DNA from: JAWPMV01 sp038527215
GTDB lineage: Bacteria > Bacteroidota > Bacteroidia > J057
Length of the DNA: 42,364 nt
Direction of reading: 5' to 3'
Assembly: GCA_038527215.1 (NCBI GenBank)
Contig: JBCBGC010000063.1
Span: 1 to 42,364, forward strand
In this document: positions 33,041-41,836 of the stretch, in pieces
Layout: every line of letters starts with the position of its first letter
Numbering within the stretch: position 1 is the stretch's first letter
The notes under the pieces: generated by a model
What the model was told of the DNA's origin: nothing
The model's database searches: none
Seen by the model: only the letters and a program-made list of their open reading frames with translations
Program-made: the position numbers and the translations under genes

Positions 33041-33061
33041 GATGAATTGGGTAAATTCATC
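33041..33061. promoter_or_regulatory. Perfect inverted repeat upstream of the second CHAT-like gene
   Basis: GATGAATT and AATTCATC form an 8-bp inverted repeat around GGGTA, 40 bp ahead of the ATG at 33102. This is the size of an operator for a dimeric regulator, and it lies where a promoter would be; it could also occur by chance in AT-rich DNA. Confidence 0.35.
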
Positions 33062-33101
33062 TAAACACCAATACCTGAATTAACTTGTAATCCAAACCCT
33101 T

Positions 33102-33881
33102 ATGTCTGCTTCAGTGTCAAGACCTGTTGCATTCCTTGCTTGTGTAAACGACGTCTTGGGAGGCAAAAAAACCAAAAGCTGGCGACGCGAAAAAAGCCGC
33201 GTAGCACGCTATATCTCCCGCAAGCGTCATCCTTTTTCTGTAGAGTCGGTCCAAATGGGAAAAAAGGGCATTTCGCCCAACTTTTTCGAAGCCATCCTCG
33301 ACCGACGAATCCGGGAATCCATTACCATCCTTCATCTATGTGGACCTTCTGAATCCGACCACCTGCGGATCGAGACCCCTAATCAAATGATTGGCGTACA
33401 CGTGGATGAATTGTCCAAACTCATCGGGAAGCTCCCTAACCTAAAGATGGTTTTCTTGAGTGGCTGTGCGACCCGCGGCTTGATCGAGATGTTCATCAAG
33501 CGAGACATCCCGGCCGTTTTTGCCATCCAGGATACCCATCCCAACACCCGTTCGCAGGATATCGTCAAAGAACTCTACGAACAACTGGTGAAAGGACAAA
33601 CCCTGGCCAAAGTGGCGCGCTACATCTCACACCGATTTGTAGAGTTTCAGGAGCATCGTCTCGGATATGAGGTCGAGAAAGACCTTGTTTCCGGCATTGA
33701 GGACGATCTGTTGGGCGCCTTACCCTGGGGAATGTACTACCTGCGGGACAACGCCCTGCGTCTGGATCAATCCCCTGCGCTGGTGGACCCTTTTCGGACG
33801 CTCCAACCCGAAAGCTGGCTGGAGCCGGTCCCGGAGAGAGAGGCTGATTACCAGCCTAACATGAGACTTCGGGTTTCCTGA
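33102..33881 (+). CDS. Stand-alone CHAT-like (caspase-fold) protein
   Basis: 259 aa, the CHAT part only. It parallels the N-terminal half of the preceding gene along its length: ITILHLCGPSESDHLRI with His78, then LKMVFLSGCATRGLIEM with Cys122, IPAVFAIQD, VKGQTLAKVARYI and LPWGMYYLRDNALRL. The His-to-Cys spacing (44 residues) equals that of the paralogue. Pro82 and Ser83 occupy the HG of the usual motif. The first 45 residues are strongly basic (KKTKSWRREKSRVARYISRK). No signal peptide or membrane helix, so it should be cytoplasmic. A strong terminator follows. Function unknown; a partner or regulator of the membrane-bound paralogue is a guess. Confidence 0.7.
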   Translation: MSASVSRPVAFLACVNDVLGGKKTKSWRREKSRVARYISRKRHPFSVESVQMGKKGISPNFFEAILDRRIRESITILHLCGPSESDHLRIETPNQMIGVHVDELSKLIGKLPNLKMVFLSGCATRGLIEMFIKRDIPAVFAIQDTHPNTRSQDIVKELYEQLVKGQTLAKVARYISHRFVEFQEHRLGYEVEKDLVSGIEDDLLGALPWGMYYLRDNALRLDQSPALVDPFRTLQPESWLEPVPEREADYQPNMRLRVS

Positions 33882-33917
33882 AATCCTTTTGTCTACACAT
33901 TCGTTTTTGCTATATAA

Positions 33918-33950
33918 CTCGGGCCTTTACCTGTGGCCCGGGTTTTTTTT
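33918..33950 (+). terminator. Intrinsic terminator after the CHAT-like pair
   Basis: CGGGCC pairs with GGCCCG around TTTACCTGT, followed by GG and eight T. Confidence 0.88.
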
Positions 33951-34028
33951 ATAATTTCCCCTTTTAACCGGGAAGCTGATTTCTGAGAATCAGGAGAATC
34001 GCATCCCTTTATCCAACTTGTCTCTGTT

Positions 34029-34811
34029 ATGACGACGATTGATCTCTATCAGGTTGACGCATTCACAGACCACGTATTCGGTGGCAATCCAGCCGCGGTT
34101 TGCCCGCTGGAGTCATGGCTACCCGATGATGTGCTGCAAAAAATAGCGATTGAGAATAATTTGGCAGAAACGGCCTTCTTTGTGCCGGTAGAAAATGGAT
34201 ATCATCTGCGGTGGTTTACCCCTGGCTTTGAAATTGATTTATGCGGGCATGCTACCCTGGGCACGGCTCATGTGCTCTGGCAACATCTAGCCGCTCAGGA
34301 AGAGGAGCTTCGTTTTGAGACGCGTAGTGGGACTTTGTTGGTCAAAAAAGCAGGAGACCAGTATCTGATGGATTTCCCAAGCCGACCTCCGGAGGCCTGT
34401 GAGTTGCCGGAAGCATTAGAGAGAGCCATGGGCATAACGCCCAGCTATGTCGCCAAGTCGCGAGATTATTTTCTGGTCTATGAATCCGAATCCGTGATTG
34501 CCAGTCTGGAGCCCAATTTTCACGCCATGCTGGAGGTTGATACCGTAGGAGTGATTGCCACCGCCAAAGGCGATCAGGTAGATTTTGTTTCCCGCTTTTT
34601 TGCGCCTGCGGCCGGCATTCCCGAAGACCCGGTTACGGGCTCGGCGCATTGCAATCTGATCCCCTATTGGGCGGAACAGTTAGGGAAAACGCAAATGGAT
34701 GCCTGGCAAATTTCCCCGCGCAAAGGCATCCTCTCTTGCGAACTGAAAGGGGATAGGGTCCTCATGGGCGGCAAAGCCGTAACATTTCTGGTCGGAAAAG
34801 TCTTTCTCTAG
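34029..34811 (+). CDS. PhzF family isomerase/epimerase-like protein
   Basis: 260 aa, the normal length. It shows the family start VDAFTDHVFGGNPAAV, the catalytic Glu47 in NNLAETAFF, RWFTPGFEIDLCGHATLGTAH, and in the second half FFAPAAGIPEDPVTGSAHC. PhzF in phenazine-making bacteria isomerises dihydro-hydroxyanthranilate, but most members of the family, including this one with no phenazine genes near, act on unknown substrates. The TPR/zincin gene starts 18 bp downstream, so they probably share a transcript. Confidence 0.92.
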   Translation: MTTIDLYQVDAFTDHVFGGNPAAVCPLESWLPDDVLQKIAIENNLAETAFFVPVENGYHLRWFTPGFEIDLCGHATLGTAHVLWQHLAAQEEELRFETRSGTLLVKKAGDQYLMDFPSRPPEACELPEALERAMGITPSYVAKSRDYFLVYESESVIASLEPNFHAMLEVDTVGVIATAKGDQVDFVSRFFAPAAGIPEDPVTGSAHCNLIPYWAEQLGKTQMDAWQISPRKGILSCELKGDRVLMGGKAVTFLVGKVFL

Positions 34812-34829
34812 GCAGATAGATCAATCATC

Positions 34830-37769
34830 ATGATGCAGGTAAAGATGGTATGGAAAAGGTGGATTGGCGTAGGGCTTAGCTTGTGCATAGGCCTATGTGG
34901 CTGGGCGCAAACCCGGGCTTTGCCGGTGGGGGATACCCATCAGGCCATGCGAACCCTTACCGAAATCCGAGCGGGACATTTGCTAAGTTGGGAGGTGTCT
35001 GACCCAGCCTGGATGGAAGGCCTGATTGACTTGGGGCTGTGGCAGATAGCAGACCAATTCCTGAGCAGCGAATCCCTGGCTCCTGGCTTCCGGCTGGCCA
35101 AAGCCCGTTTGGCATACCTCCGTCACCGATACCAGGAAGCCGAAACGCAGCTTTCCTCCATAGAAGCTGAAGTGGCCTACACCCATGCGGTACGTCTGAT
35201 GCGAATTCGACTGCATATAGCTGCCTGGGAATTGGGACTGGCGGAAGATGCCTGTGGAGCCTTGCTGAAAGAAAATGCCCGGGATGAAGAAGCCGTTTTA
35301 CTGTTGGGAAGAATTCATCTCCTGCGCAAAAATTATCCCAAGGCAAAAGCCCTGGCCGAGCAAGTCATCCAGTGGAATCCCGGGGAAGCAGAAGCCTGGC
35401 TGCTGGCCGCTGAAGTAGCCTTCTGGCAACGAGAACAAACCAGGGCAGAAACCCTGCTGCGGGCTTGTCTGGAACGAAACCCTTACCATCCTGACGCACG
35501 CTTCTATTATGGATATGCGCTTTGGAGAAGAGTAGATGCCACCCTCCTGCCTCAAATGGCGGCTCACTGGGAACTAGCCCTGATGGTGCATCCTTTGCAC
35601 TATCTGACCCATTGGCACTGGGGCAACGGACATACCCATTTGACCTTTGTCGACTATGTAGCCTCCGACGATGAGTCCGTCAGGATAGCCCTGAAAAAAC
35701 AGCTGCCTTCCCTGAAGGAAGCTTCCGAAAAACAAGTGTTGGAGGGCATTGCCAGGGTAAGGGATAAATACCCCACTTCTATCCTTCCTGATCTGATGCG
35801 TGCTTCCTATTTGTATCTGGCCCACGACCCATTGGGGAAGAGTCGTTTGGATGAAGCAGAGCAGGCTTTTGTGGAGATGTTGGACAAAAAGGCCCATTAT
35901 GGTCCGGCGCATAATGGGCTGGCCGCCGTGATCAAGAAACGTCAGATGGAATATCTGGCTTCTTTTGATTCGCTGGAAAACCTTATCCAAGGTACCCAAA
36001 TCCTCGATTCTGCCAGCTTTTTTGCGGTATTCCCAGACATCAGCCAATATCCGGGAGAGCGGGTAGGGAAAATGGTTTGGGGTCAACTCCACTCAGCGGT
36101 GGCCTATTTCCCCTTCCTGGCTCGCCTTAATCATAAATTTGTCATTCCTCCGCTACACCAGGACCTCGCAGACGCCATGAATAACCTGTACTTCCGACAG
36201 GCTACCACTTTCGACAACCGTCAATGGATGGACATTCGAGGGGTAGGCAGTGGAGCGACGGGCATTGAATACGTGGAGCGTGGGAGTCATCTGGAACGCA
36301 ATGTTACCCTGCATGAATACGTCCATCTGTTTCATGGGCAGATCTTTTCCGACCAGGAAATGCGAGAAATTCGCAAGCGCTATTATCACGCCATGGAAAA
36401 CGGCCTCACCCTGGACTACTATGCCGCGAATAATGAGTTTGAATACTTCGCCCAGGCCTTTCCAGCCTATTTCGCCCGGGCCAAAGTTCATCCCCTTAAC
36501 CACAAATCAGTAAATACCCGGGAAGACCTGGCAGAGAAAGATCCGCTTATGTATGCTTTTGTCGATAGTTTGGTCAAAAAGCATGGAGCCTATCTGCAAG
36601 GAAAAAAAGCGGTGATGAAAGCCAACTGGGCCGAGGTCTACCGCAAACTAGCTGACCGGGCCGATCTGAATGGACAGTATGTCCGCGCCCAAACCCTGCT
36701 GGATTCTGCCTGGGCCTGGGATAGTACCTATGTACCCCTTTACCTGTTGCAGGCCCGCATCTGGGGCGGGCAGCAAAAGTTGGAGGAAGCCCGAGACTTG
36801 CTCGACCTGACCTTGCTGCGCTTTCCGGATTATGCGCCTACTTATCAGGCCCTGGCCAATTGGGCTGCACAAGCCCAAAAAGAGGAGCAGCTCAGTCCGG
36901 AAGAAACCTTTAAGGTGCGAAGAGGAGCCTTGCAAAAGGCCTTTGCCCTGGAACAAGACCCCGATATCCGGGCCCGCATGAACGAAGCGCTGCGCACGTT
37001 TTTCCTGGCTGAATCCGATATACAGGAAGCCATCGCCGCAGCGGAAGCCTATGTCAATACCGCCCCGACCATTTCTACCTATCTCCGGGACCGAATAGAC
37101 GAAGCGGCGGCTTTTGCGATGGAGCAAAAAGGGCTCCTGGGTTATGAAGAGGCCTTGGTCTTTTTTCAGGACCTGATCGAACGAAAGCCGCAGGCCTACC
37201 AGCATCGGGCTCAATATGCCCGGGTGCTCATCAGCCAGCAGCAATATCAGCAGGCCCTGGATATGCTCACCGAATCCCAGCAAATTCTGGAAGCCTCACG
37301 CTCCGGGAGAGCGGATTTTTATATCCTCCAGGCGGCAGCCGCGCTGGCGCTGGGGGACAGCGTTCAGGTTACATCCTGGCTGGAACCTTATCAGGGACGC
37401 CGCCGCCTGAAGCGCGAAGTTTACCGGGGAATTCGCCTGCTGGCGGATGTGGGCTGGCAAGAAGCCGCTACGCGCCAGTTTAAAAAGCTGGGCTTGCCTG
37501 ATAGTCCGCATCGTAAAGCTGAGTATCGCTATACCGAGGGCTATCTGGCCTGGAAACAAGGAGAGCCAGCCCAAGCCATCCAACATTTTCAGGAAGCATT
37601 GGTTCTGAATCTGTACCATATGCCGGCTCGTTTTGCCTTACTCGATTTACTGCAGGATCAAGGGGAGGGTTCACGGGTCAAAAAGTATATCCAGCAAGGC
37701 ATGGTCCTGCCCATTCCTCCGGGGCCGCGTCATATGCAACGCTTACAGGCTTTTGGAGAAGAAGATTAA
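34830..37769 (+). CDS. Secreted TPR protein with zincin-like metalloprotease motif
   Basis: 979 aa with a signal peptide (IGVGLSLCIGLCGWAQ). Residues about 30-270 and 640-960 are helical repeats of TPR kind (DEEAVLLLGRIHLLRKNYPK, GYLAWKQGEPAQAIQHFQEAL). Between them lies a domain with His495-Glu496-x-x-His499 (LHEYVHLFH) and, 39 residues on, NNEFEYFAQAFPAYF, where Glu538 is the likely third zinc ligand, as in gluzincins. So it is probably an exported metallopeptidase whose repeats position a protein partner. I do not recognise a named family. It lies 18 bp after the PhzF-like gene and 129 bp before metH. Two start codons (ATGATG) are possible. Confidence 0.72.
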   Translation: MMQVKMVWKRWIGVGLSLCIGLCGWAQTRALPVGDTHQAMRTLTEIRAGHLLSWEVSDPAWMEGLIDLGLWQIADQFLSSESLAPGFRLAKARLAYLRHRYQEAETQLSSIEAEVAYTHAVRLMRIRLHIAAWELGLAEDACGALLKENARDEEAVLLLGRIHLLRKNYPKAKALAEQVIQWNPGEAEAWLLAAEVAFWQREQTRAETLLRACLERNPYHPDARFYYGYALWRRVDATLLPQMAAHWELALMVHPLHYLTHWHWGNGHTHLTFVDYVASDDESVRIALKKQLPSLKEASEKQVLEGIARVRDKYPTSILPDLMRASYLYLAHDPLGKSRLDEAEQAFVEMLDKKAHYGPAHNGLAAVIKKRQMEYLASFDSLENLIQGTQILDSASFFAVFPDISQYPGERVGKMVWGQLHSAVAYFPFLARLNHKFVIPPLHQDLADAMNNLYFRQATTFDNRQWMDIRGVGSGATGIEYVERGSHLERNVTLHEYVHLFHGQIFSDQEMREIRKRYYHAMENGLTLDYYAANNEFEYFAQAFPAYFARAKVHPLNHKSVNTREDLAEKDPLMYAFVDSLVKKHGAYLQGKKAVMKANWAEVYRKLADRADLNGQYVRAQTLLDSAWAWDSTYVPLYLLQARIWGGQQKLEEARDLLDLTLLRFPDYAPTYQALANWAAQAQKEEQLSPEETFKVRRGALQKAFALEQDPDIRARMNEALRTFFLAESDIQEAIAAAEAYVNTAPTISTYLRDRIDEAAAFAMEQKGLLGYEEALVFFQDLIERKPQAYQHRAQYARVLISQQQYQQALDMLTESQQILEASRSGRADFYILQAAAALALGDSVQVTSWLEPYQGRRRLKREVYRGIRLLADVGWQEAATRQFKKLGLPDSPHRKAEYRYTEGYLAWKQGEPAQAIQHFQEALVLNLYHMPARFALLDLLQDQGEGSRVKKYIQQGMVLPIPPGPRHMQRLQAFGEED

Positions 37770-37898
37770 TCTGGAACCCTGTTAGAGGATTTTTTGCCCT
37801 GTCTTTACCCCTTGCCTGAAAAAGCGTAATTTTATCCTTGAACTAACCTTACTACTGCTCCGTTCGTTTTATCCAAAACAACCTTTGGAGAATAGCCT

Positions 37899-40800
37899 AT
37901 GCCGCAAGCCTTGACCCATTCTGATACCCGCAAGCAGCTTCAAAAACTCATGACTGAAAAAATCCTCATGATGGATGGAGCTATGGGAACCATGATCCAA
38001 CGCTATCAGTTGGACGAAGCCGATTTTCGAGGTAGCCATTTCCCTGATCATCCGGTTCCGCTCAAAGGAAACAACGACCTCTTATCGATTACCCAGCCGG
38101 AGATCATCAAGGACATCCATCGTGAGTACCTTGATGCTGGTTCGGATATCATTGAAACCAACACCTTCAGTGGGACCACCATTGCCCAGGCCGATTATCA
38201 GATGGAGGACCAGGTTTACGCCATCAATTACCAATCTGCCAAGCTAGCCAAGGAAGTATGCCTGGAATACACCCAGAAGGATCCTGAAAAACCCCGCTTT
38301 GTGGCAGGGGCATTAGGGCCCACCAATCGTGCGGCCTCTATTTCTCCCGATGTCAATGACCCTGGCCTAAGAAATATCACCTTCGATGAGCTGGTCGAAG
38401 CCTATTACGATCAGGCGCGAGGCTTGATAGACGGAGGAGCTGATATCCTCATTGTGGAGACCATTTTTGACACCCTTAACGCCAAGGCGGCCATTTTTGC
38501 CATTGAAAGCCTGGCCGAAGAAAGAGGCGTGGCTTATCCCCTCATGGTATCTGGGACGATTACCGATGCCAGTGGCCGCACCTTGTCCGGTCAGGTAGTT
38601 GAGGCTTTCTGGCTCAGCGTACAGCACGCAGATTTGCTGAGCATCGGCTTGAATTGTGCCCTCGGAGCGGAGCAGCTCCGGCAATACGTCCAGGACCTTT
38701 CGCGGGTCGCCCACGTGCCCATCAGTGCCTATCCCAATGCAGGCCTGCCCAATGCCTTTGGGGAGTATGATCAGACGGCCCAGCAAATGGCCGATTTGCT
38801 CAAGGATTTCCTGGAAGGTGGCATGGTCAATATCCTGGGTGGCTGTTGTGGTTCTACGCCCGAACACATCCGGGCTGTAGCAGAAGTCGCTTCAGCTTTT
38901 CCCCCTCGTCAGATTCCAGACCGTAACGAACAAGCGGCCCTCAGTGGCCTGGAACCCCTTTACCTCACCGAGGAAACCAATTTCGTCAATGTAGGAGAGC
39001 GGACCAATGTAACCGGTTCCCGCAAGTTTGCCCGCTTGATCAAGGAAGGAGCCTACGAAGAAGCCCTTTCCGTGGCGCGCCAGCAGGTGGAAGGCGGCGC
39101 TCAAATCATCGACGTGAACATGGATGAGGGCATGTTGGATTCGAAAGAAGCCATGGTGCGTTTCCTGAACCTGATTGCAACAGAACCAGATATTGCCCGG
39201 GTGCCCATCATGATCGACTCCTCCAAATGGGAGATCATCGAGGCAGGCCTGAAGTGCATCCAGGGCAAAGGCATCGTCAACTCCATTTCCATGAAGGAAG
39301 GAGTAGAGGCTTTTAAGGAACAAGCTCGGAAAATCAAGAAATACGGAGCCGCCGCCGTGGTGATGGCCTTTGATGAACAAGGGCAGGCAGACACCTTTGA
39401 ACGCAAAATAGAAATCTGCGAAAGGGCCTACCGCATTCTGACCCAGGAAGTAGGCATGAATCCCTGGGACATCATTTTTGACCCTAATATTTTTGCCATT
39501 GCGACCGGGATAGAAGAACACAACAACTACGGGGTTGATTTTATCCGGGCCACCCAGTGGATCAAAGAAAATCTTCCTCATGCGCAGGTAAGCGGTGGGG
39601 TGAGCAATATATCCTTTTCCTTCCGGGGCAATAATGCGGTCCGTGAGGCCATTCATTCCGCTTTTTTGTTCCACGCGATCAAAGCAGGCATGGACATGGG
39701 GATTGTGAACGCGGGCATGCTGCAAATCTATGAGGAGGTCGAACCAGATCTGCTGGAGCGCGTGGAGGATGTGTTGTTCAACCGTCGGGAAGATGCGACC
39801 GAGAGACTGGTAGATTTTGCGGACCAGGTGAAAGGCAAAGGCCTTGAGCGAAAAGTGGATCTGAGCTGGCGGGAAAAACCCGTAGCTGAGCGCCTCAGCT
39901 ATGCCCTGGTCAAAGGACTCGTAGACTTCATTGAAGAAGATACCGAAGAAGCCCGGGTAGCCCTGGGCCGCCCGCTTTCTGTGATTGAAGGACCCTTGAT
40001 GGACGGGATGAATGTAGTGGGCGACTTATTTGGTTCGGGTAAAATGTTCCTGCCTCAGGTGGTGAAGAGTGCCCGAGTGATGAAAAAGGCGGTGGCCTAC
40101 CTGCTGCCTTTTATGGATGAGGAAAAAGAAGGCGGCGCAGCTACTGCTGCCGGAAAAGTCCTCATGGCTACCGTCAAAGGGGACGTGCACGACATCGGCA
40201 AAAATATCGTCGGGGTCGTGCTGGCTTGTAACAACTTCGAGGTGATCGATCTGGGGGTGATGGTACCCTTGGAAACCATCCTCGCCAAAGCCGAGGAAGA
40301 GCAGGTGGACATGATTGGTCTGTCGGGACTGATTACCCCTTCTCTGGACGAAATGGTCTACATCGGTAAGGAAATGGAAAAGCGGAACATGAAGCTGCCC
40401 TTGCTGATCGGGGGGGCTACCACTTCCCGTATCCATACCGCGGTTAAAATCAACCCCCAATATTCCGGTCCGGTTATCCACGTGCTGGATGCTTCTAAAT
40501 CAGTCCCGGTGGCTCAGCAGTTGATCAGTGAGAATGAAGCAGAGAAAGCGGCTTTTTTAGACGACACCAAGGCGGAGTACCATAAGCTGAGAGAAGGGTA
40601 TTTGGGTAGACAAAAAGAGAAGAAATATCTCAGCCTGCCCGAAGCCAGAGCCAATAAATATGCGGTTGATTGGACCCAGGGCGTTCCGGTAGCTCCTCAA
40701 CAACTGGGCGTACAGGTCATCAAAGATTTGGACCTGGCAGAGATTGCCCGCTTTATCGATTGGACCCCTTTCTTCTATACCTGGGAAATGAAAGGTCGTT

Positions 40801-41600
40801 ATCCGAAAATTTTTGAGGATGCTGAAAAAGGCGAAGAAGCCCGCAAGCTCTTCGAAGATGCCCAGGAGATGTTGGTGGACATTATCTCGGAAAAATGGCT
40901 GCGCCCCAAGGCTGTCATCGGCCTCTTCCGCGCCAATTCCGTCAACCAGGATGATATCGCCTTGTTTGGGGATGAAGCCCGTACCCAGGAAATTGCCCGT
41001 TTCTTCAACCCTCGCCAGCAGGTATCCAAGAAGAATGCGCCCAGTATTTCGTTAGGAGACTTTGTTGCGCCGCGCGAGACCGGCTTGCCCGACCATGTCG
41101 GAGCCTTCGCGGTTACCACCGGTCATGGCATCGAAGAGAAGCTGGCCATCTTTGAGGCGGATCATGACGACTATAAAGCCATCATGCTGAAAGCCCTGGC
41201 CGACCGTCTGGCGGAGGCCCTGGCCGAAATGATGCACCAACGGGTGCGGACGCAATATTGGGGCTACGCTCAGGCTGAAACCTACAGCAATGAAGACCTG
41301 ATTCGCGAAAGCTACCAGGGCATCCGTCCCGCTCCGGGTTATCCCGCCAATCCAGACCACACCGAAAAGCGTACCCTTTGGTCCTTGCTGGAAGTGGAAA
41401 AACATACCGGCATCTCTCTGACCGAAAGCCTGGCCATGTATCCGGCTGCTTCTGTCAGTGGGCTTTACCTGGGGCACCCTGACAGCCGTTACTTTGGCAT
41501 TGGCCGTCTCACGCAAGAGCAGGTTCAGGACCTGGCCTACCGCAAAGGCTTTAGCCTGGAAGAAATGGAGCGCTGGCTCAGCGCGAATTTGGGGTATTAG
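37899..41600 (+). CDS. metH: Cobalamin-dependent methionine synthase
   Basis: 1233 aa, full length, all four modules. Homocysteine domain (about 15-325): MMDGAMGTMIQRY, the zinc Cys in IGLNCALG and the pair in GGCCGSTPEHI. Folate domain (about 350-630): NVGERTNVTGSRKF, IIDVNMDEGMLD. Cobalamin domain (about 650-890): the base-off ligand His764 in GDVHDIGKNI, then GLSGLITPSLDEM. Reactivation domain (about 930-1233): RAAETYS-type QAETYSNEDLIRESYQGIRPAPGYP and LYLGHPDSRYF. It transfers a methyl group from methyl-tetrahydrofolate via B12 to homocysteine. No B12 or SAM riboswitch was found in the 129-bp leader. Confidence 0.98.
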   Translation: MPQALTHSDTRKQLQKLMTEKILMMDGAMGTMIQRYQLDEADFRGSHFPDHPVPLKGNNDLLSITQPEIIKDIHREYLDAGSDIIETNTFSGTTIAQADYQMEDQVYAINYQSAKLAKEVCLEYTQKDPEKPRFVAGALGPTNRAASISPDVNDPGLRNITFDELVEAYYDQARGLIDGGADILIVETIFDTLNAKAAIFAIESLAEERGVAYPLMVSGTITDASGRTLSGQVVEAFWLSVQHADLLSIGLNCALGAEQLRQYVQDLSRVAHVPISAYPNAGLPNAFGEYDQTAQQMADLLKDFLEGGMVNILGGCCGSTPEHIRAVAEVASAFPPRQIPDRNEQAALSGLEPLYLTEETNFVNVGERTNVTGSRKFARLIKEGAYEEALSVARQQVEGGAQIIDVNMDEGMLDSKEAMVRFLNLIATEPDIARVPIMIDSSKWEIIEAGLKCIQGKGIVNSISMKEGVEAFKEQARKIKKYGAAAVVMAFDEQGQADTFERKIEICERAYRILTQEVGMNPWDIIFDPNIFAIATGIEEHNNYGVDFIRATQWIKENLPHAQVSGGVSNISFSFRGNNAVREAIHSAFLFHAIKAGMDMGIVNAGMLQIYEEVEPDLLERVEDVLFNRREDATERLVDFADQVKGKGLERKVDLSWREKPVAERLSYALVKGLVDFIEEDTEEARVALGRPLSVIEGPLMDGMNVVGDLFGSGKMFLPQVVKSARVMKKAVAYLLPFMDEEKEGGAATAAGKVLMATVKGDVHDIGKNIVGVVLACNNFEVIDLGVMVPLETILAKAEEEQVDMIGLSGLITPSLDEMVYIGKEMEKRNMKLPLLIGGATTSRIHTAVKINPQYSGPVIHVLDASKSVPVAQQLISENEAEKAAFLDDTKAEYHKLREGYLGRQKEKKYLSLPEARANKYAVDWTQGVPVAPQQLGVQVIKDLDLAEIARFIDWTPFFYTWEMKGRYPKIFEDAEKGEEARKLFEDAQEMLVDIISEKWLRPKAVIGLFRANSVNQDDIALFGDEARTQEIARFFNPRQQVSKKNAPSISLGDFVAPRETGLPDHVGAFAVTTGHGIEEKLAIFEADHDDYKAIMLKALADRLAEALAEMMHQRVRTQYWGYAQAETYSNEDLIRESYQGIRPAPGYPANPDHTEKRTLWSLLEVEKHTGISLTESLAMYPAASVSGLYLGHPDSRYFGIGRLTQEQVQDLAYRKGFSLEEMERWLSANLGY

Positions 41601-41640
41601 GGGATGTCTTTGACCATCCCGCGCGCCGCAGGCGCGTCCC

Positions 41641-41672
41641 TGTAGAGACGCCATGCATGTGGTGCCTCTACG
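41641..41672. repeat. GTAGAGAC-type dispersed palindromic repeat
   Basis: TGTAGAGACGCCATGCATGT pairs imperfectly with GGTGCCTCTAC. A GC hairpin (CGCGCC/GGCGCG, 41622-41636) directly precedes it. Repeats of the form TGTAGAGACGC...TCTCTAC are scattered in many bacterial genomes; only this one copy is seen here. Confidence 0.6.
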
Positions 41673-41707
41673 GCAGAAGGCCAAGGGCCTTACCTTACAA
41701 TTATATT

Positions 41708-41760
41708 GTCATTCCGGAATGGCCTTCCGACTAAAAGGAGGATGCCATATCCGGAATCTC
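41708..41760 (+). repeat. Single diverged copy of the palindromic repeat family
   Basis: 53 bp from GTCATTCCGGAA to TATCCGGAATCTC, the same end structure as type A, B and C, but with ATTCCGGA against TCCGGAAT in the outer stem where the arrays have ACCCCGGA against TCCGGGGT. The core is GGCCTTCC...GGAGGATGCC, again a hairpin and similar in layout to type B (CCTCC/GGAGG). It lies between metH and the desaturase gene. Confidence 0.8.
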
Positions 41761-41836
41761 TCTTTTCGTGCCGAACCCTACACGGCTAGGCGTGCAAGCC
41801 CTTTTGAAGGGGCTGCGGCATGTGCGAGCGGGGATG

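Noticed and set aside
34029..34811. Phenazine biosynthesis enzyme
   Set aside because: No other phenazine gene is present, and PhzF-like proteins are common in bacteria that make no phenazine.
37770..37898. Cobalamin or SAM riboswitch ahead of metH
   Set aside because: The leader is only 129 bp and lacks the B12-box and the SAM riboswitch core; no strong hairpin-terminator pair was seen.
38892..39725. Minus-strand open frame of 277 codons
   Set aside because: Lies inside metH in antisense and shows no protein-like features; metH is complete.
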